Below are positions 12,566 through 17,958 of a stretch of DNA of 17,958 bases, piece after piece. A program made the position numbers and the translations under genes. Position 1 is the first letter of the stretch, and each line of letters opens with the position of its first letter. The DNA comes from CAIZIN01 sp964483025. GTDB taxonomy: Bacteria > Patescibacteriota > Minisyncoccia > Phycocordibacterales > CAIZIN01. The notes under the pieces were generated by a model, which did not search any database, was not told where the DNA came from, and saw only the letters and a program-made list of their open reading frames with translations. The DNA lies in NCBI GenBank assembly GCA_964483025.1, contig CAYZZT010000013.1, forward strand, positions 1-17,958, read 5' to 3'.

Positions 12566-13534
12566 ATGAATAAAATCTTACTTTCGGGGGTAAAGCCTAC
12601 AGGCCGACCACATATCGGTAATTATTTTGGTGCAATGAAGCAATTTGTTGATTTGCAAGACAAATATGATTCGCGTGTTTTTATTGCTGATTTACACGCG
12701 CTTACTTCCACGGCATTAATTCCTTTCGGCCAAGCTGATTCAAAACAGCTCCATGAAGACATTATTGGTGTTGCTCTCGACTATTTAGCTATTGGTCTTG
12801 ACCCTAAAAAATGTTTAATATTTAAACAATCGGACCTTCCACAAGTTACTGAACTTTGTTGGATTTTTGATTGTATAACTACAATGCCATATCTTATGCG
12901 CGCACACTCTTTTAAGGATGCAGAGGCTAAAAATAAAGATATCAGTGTTGGAACATTTAATTATCCAATGCTTATGGCTTCGGACATTTTAATTCATGAT
13001 TCAAACGTTGTGCCTGTCGGCCAAGATCAAAAACAACATGTGGAATTTGCTCGCGATACAGTAGAAAAATTTAATAGAATTTTTGGCGAAACCTTTGTTA
13101 TGCCAGAGGCTCTGATTATGGAAGATGTGGCGGTGGTCCCTGGAATTGATGGGCAAAAGATGAGTAAGAGTTATAACAATACAATTCCTCTTTTTGCGAC
13201 GGATGAAGAAATACAAAAAGCAGTGATGGGTATTGTGACAGATTCAAGTGGGGGAATTCCTAAAAATGTTTATGCAATTCATTCTCTTTTCAGAACAAAA
13301 GAAGAGCTAGATAAAATTTATACAGAGAATGAAGGCAAATACAAAATTCTAAAAGATTTGCTCATTGACGATATGAAAAATTTTATTCGACCACTTCGCG
13401 AGAGGAGAGAAGAACTTGAAAAAGATTTACCTGCCGTCCTCGCTATGCTTAAAGAAAATGGACAAAAAGTTCGTGAGATTGCCGAAGCAAAAATGAAAGA
13501 GGTGAGGGAGAAGATTGGAATAAACCTATATTAG
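12566..13534 (+). CDS. trpS: Tryptophanyl-tRNA synthetase
   Basis: Class I aminoacyl-tRNA synthetase that charges tRNA-Trp, cytoplasmic. 322 aa, normal for bacterial TrpRS. The HIGH-type motif is PTGRPHIGNYFG (H16-N19). The tryptophan pocket region is GTFNYPMLMASDIL, and VPVGQDQKQHVEFARD is the family hallmark. The KMSKS loop is at residues 198-202 (GQKMSKSYNN). The C-terminal helices end in EKIGINLY. The ATG coincides with the +1 expected from the promoter, and no Shine-Dalgarno precedes it, so it is probably a leaderless message. The ABC transporter gene follows after 39 bp, across a weak inverted repeat (AATTAA...TTAATT) without a T tract, so co-transcription is possible. Confidence 0.97.
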   Translation: MNKILLSGVKPTGRPHIGNYFGAMKQFVDLQDKYDSRVFIADLHALTSTALIPFGQADSKQLHEDIIGVALDYLAIGLDPKKCLIFKQSDLPQVTELCWIFDCITTMPYLMRAHSFKDAEAKNKDISVGTFNYPMLMASDILIHDSNVVPVGQDQKQHVEFARDTVEKFNRIFGETFVMPEALIMEDVAVVPGIDGQKMSKSYNNTIPLFATDEEIQKAVMGIVTDSSGGIPKNVYAIHSLFRTKEELDKIYTENEGKYKILKDLLIDDMKNFIRPLRERREELEKDLPAVLAMLKENGQKVREIAEAKMKEVREKIGINLY

Positions 13535-13573
13535 GAATTAAATTAGCAAAGCTAGGTTAATTTATTTATATTT

Positions 13574-15385
13574 ATGAAAAAAGTTTTTGTGCTGGTTAAA
13601 AATATCATTCGGGCTACTAGAATGAGTTTTAAATTTACACCTATTTTTACTGGGCTAATTTTTGTTGCTGCAATAACCACAAGCCTTTTGCCTTTATATC
13701 AAGCAAAACTTATGGGTGATATTGTTGATTCTCTTGTTGTTGCATTAAAAACTGACGTTGCAACAAAAGCGCTTTTTATTCTTGTTTTTATTTACGCATC
13801 AATTTGGACCGTAAGTAATATTATTCGTTCCATTAGAAATTACCTTGATAAGAGATGGACTCTTGAATTAGAGCAGGGAATTGAGCTTACTGTGCTTAAG
13901 AAAAGAACAGAAATTGATCTTGCTCATTATGAAAAACCAGAATTTCAGAATCTCTTACAAAGAGCATTTAATCGAAGTATTTGGCCAATTTATAATCTTG
14001 TTGATACTAATTATCAAACAATTGCAAACATTGCAGTTGTTATTGTTTCGTCTGTTATTACATCATCCTTAAATATGCAGGTATATTTGATCGTTGTACT
14101 CTCCTCTATACCATCATTTTTTGTAAATTTAAAATATGGTAGTGAGACATGGAGTATGTGGGCGGAAAATAGTCCTCGACAAAGAAAATATGGTCATATT
14201 CGCAACCATATTCAAAACAGAACAGGAGTTGTTCAGACAAGACTACTTCAGGCGAGTAACAAACTAATAAAATTAGCTACAAATATCCTTCACGCATTTA
14301 AAAGAGATCAGAAGAAAGTTGATGTTAAGAAACTTTGGTACTCTATTTTTGCGAATATTATAAGTGGAGCTGGATATACATATGCTTTTTGGATAATTGT
14401 ATTTTCAGTTGCTGAGGGTGCTTCAAACATTGGATCTGTTGTTTTCTTGGTGAGTGCACTTGGTCAACTTGTAGGTTCTATTAATGGGACACTAACTGAT
14501 TTGGCTTCTCAGTTCGAAAGAAGTCTTTATGTTTCTGACATTTTTGAAGTTTTGGATACAAGACCGTATATTAAGGTAGCAAATGAACCTAAAAAATTAA
14601 AGCTCGCAAAAGCACCTGTAATTGAATTGAAAAATCTTTCATTTAAATATGATTCTTTGGATCAGTGGATTTTGAAAGATATTAATCTTACGATTAATTC
14701 CGGTGAAAAGATTGCACTCGTTGGTGAAAACGGAGTGGGTAAATCTACTTTAGTAAAACTTCTTGCTCGTATATATGATCCAACAAAAGGAAATATTTTG
14801 ATAAATGGAATAGATTTAAAAGATTTGGATCCTAATGAATGGGGCTCGTATATGTCAATGTTGCTTCAGGATTATATGACATATGATTTTTCTGTGAATG
14901 AATCTATTGCAATGGGTAGACCAGATGAGAAAATTGATTTGAAAAGAGTAAAAAAATCTGCTCAGTTTTCTGGGGCTAGTGATTTTGTGGAAAAATATGA
15001 AAATAAATATGAGCAACAGCTTGGAAAAGAATTTGATGGTGGAATGGAACCATCAAAAGGGCAAAGACAGAAACTCGCAATTGCGCAAACACTTTATCGA
15101 AGTGGTTTTGTAATGATTCTTGATGAACCTACTGCGGCGATTGACGCTCTTTCAGAAAAAATGATTTTTGAGAAAATGGAAGAAGCGACTGGAGAGAATA
15201 CTTTAATTGTAATTACTCACAGATTCAATACAACTCAGACTGTGGATAGAATTGTAGTTTTGGAGCACGGAAGAATTGTTGAGCTTGGAAGCCATAAAGA
15301 GCTTATTGAGGAGGGTGGTTTATATAAAAAAATGTTTGATGCGCAAGCTGATTCATTTAAGGATGCGGAGGAGGAAGGTTTATAA
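13574..15385 (+). CDS. ABC transporter, fused permease and ATPase (exporter type)
   Basis: 603 aa. A six-helix transmembrane domain (about residues 20-330) is fused to an ATP-binding domain, the half-transporter layout of exporters that work as dimers. Nucleotide domain: Walker A GENGVGKST (384-392), Q loop MLLQDYMTYDF, signature region, Walker B MILDEPTAAID (D517, catalytic E518), and switch His in VITHRF. The signature reads EPSKGQRQKLAIA instead of LSGGQ, a departure at 493-497, though the Gly-Gln pair remains. The substrate is unknown; lipid, peptide and drug export are all possible. It begins 39 bp after trpS. A TAAC-rich repeat and a hairpin terminator (15428-15455) follow. Confidence 0.92.
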   Translation: MKKVFVLVKNIIRATRMSFKFTPIFTGLIFVAAITTSLLPLYQAKLMGDIVDSLVVALKTDVATKALFILVFIYASIWTVSNIIRSIRNYLDKRWTLELEQGIELTVLKKRTEIDLAHYEKPEFQNLLQRAFNRSIWPIYNLVDTNYQTIANIAVVIVSSVITSSLNMQVYLIVVLSSIPSFFVNLKYGSETWSMWAENSPRQRKYGHIRNHIQNRTGVVQTRLLQASNKLIKLATNILHAFKRDQKKVDVKKLWYSIFANIISGAGYTYAFWIIVFSVAEGASNIGSVVFLVSALGQLVGSINGTLTDLASQFERSLYVSDIFEVLDTRPYIKVANEPKKLKLAKAPVIELKNLSFKYDSLDQWILKDINLTINSGEKIALVGENGVGKSTLVKLLARIYDPTKGNILINGIDLKDLDPNEWGSYMSMLLQDYMTYDFSVNESIAMGRPDEKIDLKRVKKSAQFSGASDFVEKYENKYEQQLGKEFDGGMEPSKGQRQKLAIAQTLYRSGFVMILDEPTAAIDALSEKMIFEKMEEATGENTLIVITHRFNTTQTVDRIVVLEHGRIVELGSHKELIEEGGLYKKMFDAQADSFKDAEEEGL

Positions 15386-15394
15386 AATAACAAA

Positions 15395-15413
15395 TAACTC
15401 GTAACGTATAACA
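15395..15413 (+). repeat. TAAC-rich repeat after the ABC transporter gene
   Basis: TAACTCGTAACGTATAACA matches the sequence after dnaK (1590-1608) at 17 of 19 bases. Both copies sit directly after a stop codon on the + strand. Confidence 0.6.
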
Positions 15414-15427
15414 AACAACATTGGACA

Positions 15428-15455
15428 AAAATGCTATCGTAAACAATAGCATTTT
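15428..15455 (+). terminator. Terminator after the ABC transporter gene
   Basis: Perfect 10-bp stem AAAATGCTAT (15428-15437) / ATAGCATTTT (15446-15455) with an 8-base loop and T-rich DNA after it. It separates the transporter from the T-box leader. Confidence 0.7.
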
Positions 15456-15486
15456 ATTGTTGAACCTGGATATAGTATTTGCAAAG

Positions 15487-15776
15487 TTTCGGGGCCGTGG
15501 TATTCTTATGTATAAGAGCTTTGAGGCTGACAACACAGCTGAGCTTGGGGAAGAAAATCGGCCTCGAAGGGCCATGTGGGCCTCTAATTGGCTCACTGGT
15601 GAGTAGAACCCCACGGGTAGCCCGTAATAGCTTAAAGAGGGATTTTGGCCTATTTTAAGGCTAAAATAAGTATGGTGGTACCGCGATTCTTCTTGACCGT
15701 TCACATAGTGAAATAGGTGAAAGATCGTCCATACAAGTATGTTTATTTTTAAGCATATTTGTATGGGCGTTTTTTT
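15487..15776 (+). promoter_or_regulatory. T-box riboswitch (tRNA-sensing leader) upstream of aspS
   Basis: The T-box hallmark GGTGGTACCGCG lies at 15674-15685, with UGGU (15676-15679) as the site that pairs with an uncharged tRNA 3' end. The antiterminator is GTATGG (15670-15675) with CCATAC (15729-15734), plus GCGAT (15683-15687) with ATCGT (15724-15728), leaving TGGTACC as the 7-base bulge. Its right strand is shared with the terminator: 16-bp stem 15726-15741 / 15754-15769 followed by seven T (15770-15776). The two folds therefore exclude each other. A 5' stem pairs 15487-15496 with 15560-15569 (10 bp, two G-U). Other helices are GTGGG/CCCAC (15576-15580/15610-15614), CTCAC/GTGAG, and ACGGG-TAG-CCCGT (15613-15625). 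The specifier codon could not be assigned with confidence. A weak -10 TATAGT is at 15471-15476. Confidence 0.87.
15726..15776 (+). terminator. Regulated terminator of the T-box leader
   Basis: 16-bp stem (two G-U pairs): CGTCCATACAAGTATG (15726-15741) with 15754-15769, then TTTTTTT. The left arm contains the antiterminator's right strand, so tRNA binding would disrupt it. Confidence 0.88.
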
Positions 15777-15788
15777 GTTTAAAATTCG

Positions 15789-15959
15789 AAATTCGAAGCA
15801 CGAAATCCGAAACAAATTCAAAATAATAAATAATAAAATTATAAACAAATTCAGGACTTAGATTCGTATGTGGACAATAATAAAGTTTATGGGTTGTTTT
15901 AGATTTAGAATTTTGAATTTAGTATTTGTTTCGAATTTCGGATTTCGTGCTTCGGATTT
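15789..15959. repeat. Large inverted-repeat element between T-box and aspS
   Basis: Arms 15789-15824 and 15910-15959. The exact 19-mer CGAAGCACGAAATCCGAAA (15794-15812) is matched by its reverse complement at 15936-15954. The right arm has an extra TTCGAA-containing segment. The inner 85 bp is AT-rich with no ORF. I see no coding potential in 15777-15988. An 18-bp palindrome AAATTTAATATTAAATTT (15965-15982) lies just before the aspS ATG. Confidence 0.8.
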
Positions 15960-15988
15960 ATTAGAAATTTAATATTAAATTTTAATCT

Positions 15989-17320
15989 ATGAATAGGACT
16001 TATATAAAAGATTTAGGAAAAAGTGAGGGGCAGGAGGTAATTATTAAAGGTTGGGTGGATGTACGCCGAGACCAAGGCAAACTTGTTTTCTTTGACTTTC
16101 GCGATATGAGCGGAAAAGTGCAGGGTGTGATTTTGCCAAATCAAACAGAAGCGCACGAAGTTGCAAAAGATGTGCGACCCGAGTGGGTTTTGGAAGTGCA
16201 TGGAAAAGTAAATAAACGTCCAGAAAAAAATATTCAAGCCGATAAACAAAATGGTGATATTGAATTGGAAATTTTAGAAATAACAGTTTTGGCAGAAGCG
16301 AAAGAATTACCATTTTCTTCTGATGCAGATTTGAATTTGGATACGCTTTTAGATTATCGACCACTTACACTTCGTCGAGAGAGAGAGCAAAATATTTTCC
16401 GTACTCAAAATATTATTATGCAGGCATTTCGTGAATATTTAGATAGTCGAAATTTTACAGAGTTCCAAGCACCAAGAATTGTTGGTGACGACGCTGAAGG
16501 CGGAGCTGGTATTTTCAAAATCGAATATCTTTACGGGCACCCAGCATACCTTTCAACAAGTCCACAATTATATAAACAAATGATGACGGGTGTTTTTGAA
16601 AGAGTTTATACAACCGGTCCTCAGTTCCGAGCTGAAAAACACGCAACAAGTAGGCACTTGAATGAACTTACAATGCTCGATTTTGAAATGGCATTTATTA
16701 ATGATCATACAGATGTTATGAAAATGATTTCTGGTACACTTCGACACATAGCATTGACTCTGAAAGAAAAAGCAAAAAAAGAATTAGACTTTTTCAAAGT
16801 TCCCGCACCAATGGCACCAGAAGTATTTCCTTCAATGAAATTGCGTGAAGCTCAAGAACTTATTAAAAAAGAAACTGGGAAGGACTGTACAAATGAACCA
16901 GACCTTGATCCGGGTGATGAAAAGTGGCTTTGTGAATATGCGAATAAAAATTTGGAAAGTGATTTTATTATAATTACACATTATCCAACATCAAAACGAC
17001 CATTCTATACAATGGATGACCCAGAAGATCCCGGCTTTACAAAAAGCTTTGATGTTCTTTTCCGTGGTGTTGAAATTGTTTCTGGAAGTCAAAGAGTTCA
17101 CAACTACGAAATGCTTATTGAAAAGATGAAGAGCAAAGGACTTAATCCAGATAAATTTTCTTTTTATCTTATGGCTTTCAAATATGGTTTGGCACCACAC
17201 GGAGGAATTGGCTTAGGGCTTGAAAGACTTACCGAAAAGTTTCTTGGTGTTGAAAATGTAAAGGAAGTAACTTTGTTCCCAAGAGATATAAACAGAATTG
17301 ACACATTGCTGTCGAAATAA
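15989..17320 (+). CDS. aspS: Aspartyl-tRNA synthetase, archaeal/eukaryal-type
   Basis: Class II synthetase, 443 aa, cytoplasmic. The N-terminal OB-fold anticodon-binding domain (about 1-105) includes IKGWVDVRRDQGKLVFFDFR. The catalytic core has motif 2 (FRAEKHATSRHLNELTMLDFE) and motif 3 (GIGLGLERLTEKFLG). The segment YLSTSPQLYKQMM and the tail EVTLFPRDINRI are family hallmarks. The large GAD insertion of bacterial AspRS (about 590 aa) is absent, so this is the short archaeal-type enzyme. Such enzymes may also charge tRNA-Asn with Asp, which would require a GatCAB amidotransferase elsewhere. Upstream lies a T-box riboswitch, which would raise expression when the cognate tRNA is uncharged, if transcription crosses the intervening repeat. 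A HIT-family gene begins 5 bp downstream. Confidence 0.93.
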   Translation: MNRTYIKDLGKSEGQEVIIKGWVDVRRDQGKLVFFDFRDMSGKVQGVILPNQTEAHEVAKDVRPEWVLEVHGKVNKRPEKNIQADKQNGDIELEILEITVLAEAKELPFSSDADLNLDTLLDYRPLTLRREREQNIFRTQNIIMQAFREYLDSRNFTEFQAPRIVGDDAEGGAGIFKIEYLYGHPAYLSTSPQLYKQMMTGVFERVYTTGPQFRAEKHATSRHLNELTMLDFEMAFINDHTDVMKMISGTLRHIALTLKEKAKKELDFFKVPAPMAPEVFPSMKLREAQELIKKETGKDCTNEPDLDPGDEKWLCEYANKNLESDFIIITHYPTSKRPFYTMDDPEDPGFTKSFDVLFRGVEIVSGSQRVHNYEMLIEKMKSKGLNPDKFSFYLMAFKYGLAPHGGIGLGLERLTEKFLGVENVKEVTLFPRDINRIDTLLSK

Positions 17321-17325
17321 ATAAA

Positions 17326-17784
17326 ATGGAAAACTGTATATTTTGTAAAATTATAAAAGGGGAGGCTCCTTCACATAAAGTATGGGAGGATGAAAAATAT
17401 ATTGCATTTCTTTCAATTTTTCCAAATACGAAAGGAGCAACTGTTGTGATAACAAAAGCCCATTATGATAGCTACGCTTTTGATTTACCAGACGAGGTCC
17501 TTTCTGGACTCATTATTGCAACAAAGAAGGTTGCAAAAATGTTAGATGAAAGATTGGATGATGTAGGGCGGACAGGAATGGTTTTTGAGGGATTTGGTGT
17601 AAATCATATTCATTCAAAACTTTTTCCTATGCACGGAACGAAAGATATTGGTGAATGGAAGCCGATTGAAGCAAACATTGATAAATATTTTGAGAAATAT
17701 GAAGGATATATTTCATCACATGATTACATAAGAGCCGATGATAATGAATTGGCTCTACTTGTAAAAAAATTAAGAGGAGAATAA
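17326..17784 (+). CDS. HIT-family (histidine triad) nucleotide-binding protein
   Basis: 152 aa. HIT proteins are small nucleotidyl hydrolases or transferases that act on adenosine-linked phosphoramidates or dinucleoside polyphosphates. Evidence: the N-terminal CIFCKIIKGEAPSHKVWED with the Cys pair typical of this family, the core ATVVITKAHYDSYAFDLP, and the signature VNHIHSKLFPMHG. The first two triad histidines are present (HIH), including the central nucleophile, but the third position is Lys. It starts 5 bp after aspS and is probably co-transcribed with it; aminoacyl-adenylates made by synthetases are known HIT substrates, so the pairing makes sense. A palindrome and hairpin terminator follow. 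Confidence 0.92.
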   Translation: MENCIFCKIIKGEAPSHKVWEDEKYIAFLSIFPNTKGATVVITKAHYDSYAFDLPDEVLSGLIIATKKVAKMLDERLDDVGRTGMVFEGFGVNHIHSKLFPMHGTKDIGEWKPIEANIDKYFEKYEGYISSHDYIRADDNELALLVKKLRGE

Positions 17785-17795
17785 ATTTTTTAGTA

Positions 17796-17825
17796 TATTC
17801 GCTTATTCGCGCGAATAAGCGAATA
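17796..17825. repeat. Perfect 30-bp palindrome with ATTCGCGCGAAT core
   Basis: Arm TATTCGCTTATTCGC pairs completely with GCGAATAAGCGAATA around 17810/17811. The 12-bp core is the same as at 2930-2945. It lies 11 bp after the HIT stop. Confidence 0.8.
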
Positions 17826-17839
17826 GAATTGTAAAAGAA

Positions 17840-17868
17840 AAAAGTGAAAGGGGTGGGCTTTCACTTTT
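17840..17868 (+). terminator. Hairpin terminator after aspS-HIT
   Basis: 11-bp stem AAAAGTGAAAG (17840-17850) / CTTTCACTTTT (17858-17868) with a G-rich 7-base loop. A and T runs at the ends allow action on either strand. Confidence 0.8.
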
Positions 17869-17910
17869 GTTGAAGCTTTTTCGACTGGCTCTACTTAATT
17901 TTCGAGTTAA

Positions 17911-17935
17911 GTGACATTTTGTGTTGGTGACATTT
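17911..17935 (+). repeat. Short direct repeat GTGACATTT x2 at the window end
   Basis: GTGACATTT at 17911-17919 and 17927-17935, a 16-bp period. It is preceded by a small ACTTAA...TTAAGT hairpin (17893-17912). The rest of the end (17869-17958) shows no gene; the element may continue past the window. Confidence 0.35.
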
Positions 17936-17958
17936 AGAAAAGAGCAAGTATTAGCTTG

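Noticed and set aside
15421..15606. 61-aa + strand ORF in the T-box region
   Set aside because: It overlaps the terminator and riboswitch helices, has no start signal, and its peptide resembles nothing; the DNA is explained by RNA structure.
15481..15720. tmRNA or RNase P RNA candidate
   Set aside because: No tRNA-like ends, tag reading frame or RNase P core sequence; the T-box motif and switch helices explain it better.
15357..15848. 163-aa minus-strand ORF
   Set aside because: It spans the ABC end, terminator, T-box and repeat arm, with no protein-like features.

Overview
The window is AT-rich, densely packed bacterial DNA with every credible gene on the + strand. The mix suggests a Candidate Phyla Radiation (Patescibacteria) genome, most likely a Parcubacteria/Paceibacteria-type lineage. 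It has an archaeal-type aspartyl-tRNA synthetase, a TM-anchored Cys-rich protein, orphan hypotheticals, very few Shine-Dalgarno sequences, and intergenic repeats of the kind that translate as VIPAKAGIQ. This placement is inferred from content, not from a marker phylogeny. Standard stop codons fit: TAG ends dnaJ, trpS and several other intact genes.

Layout. 1-2758: chaperone pair dnaK (5' end outside the window) and dnaJ, closed by a strong 18-bp terminator. 2885-3057: intergenic DNA with two perfect palindromes and a promoter almost touching the next ATG. 3058-5130: a Cys-rich anchored protein whose C-terminus is made by a dispersed repeat, a Bro-N/antirepressor-like gene broken by one in-frame TAG, and a nucleoside-phosphorylase-like gene that overlaps the broken gene's end by one base. 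5201-6820: a consensus-like promoter, a small membrane-anchored protein, and two tandem paralogous integral-membrane proteins. 6879-9325: an unknown 251-aa protein and an orphan membrane histidine kinase. 9326-9570: a patchwork of short repeats and hairpins.

9571-11175: a NUDIX-like protein and an alpha/beta hydrolase, probably co-transcribed. 11209-12373: a stress-type operon, mazE-mazF, then a 74-aa protein that resembles only the toxin-binding tail of MazE, then a MazG-like protein. The mazE promoter places +1 on the A of its ATG. 12383-12565: an inverted repeat element, then a leaderless-type promoter for trpS. 13574-15385: a fused ABC exporter. 15487-15776: a well-supported T-box riboswitch with mutually exclusive antiterminator and terminator helices. 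15789-15959: a large inverted-repeat element between that riboswitch and aspS. 15989-17784: archaeal-type aspS and a HIT-family gene. After these come a 30-bp palindrome and a hairpin terminator.

The most notable points are the T-box riboswitch in a CPR-like genome, displaced from aspS by a repeat element; the MazE-tail mini-protein in a mazEF-mazG operon; the single-stop split of the Bro-N gene coupled to its neighbour; promoters implying leaderless mRNAs; and dispersed palindromes with an ATTCG(N2)CGAAT core.
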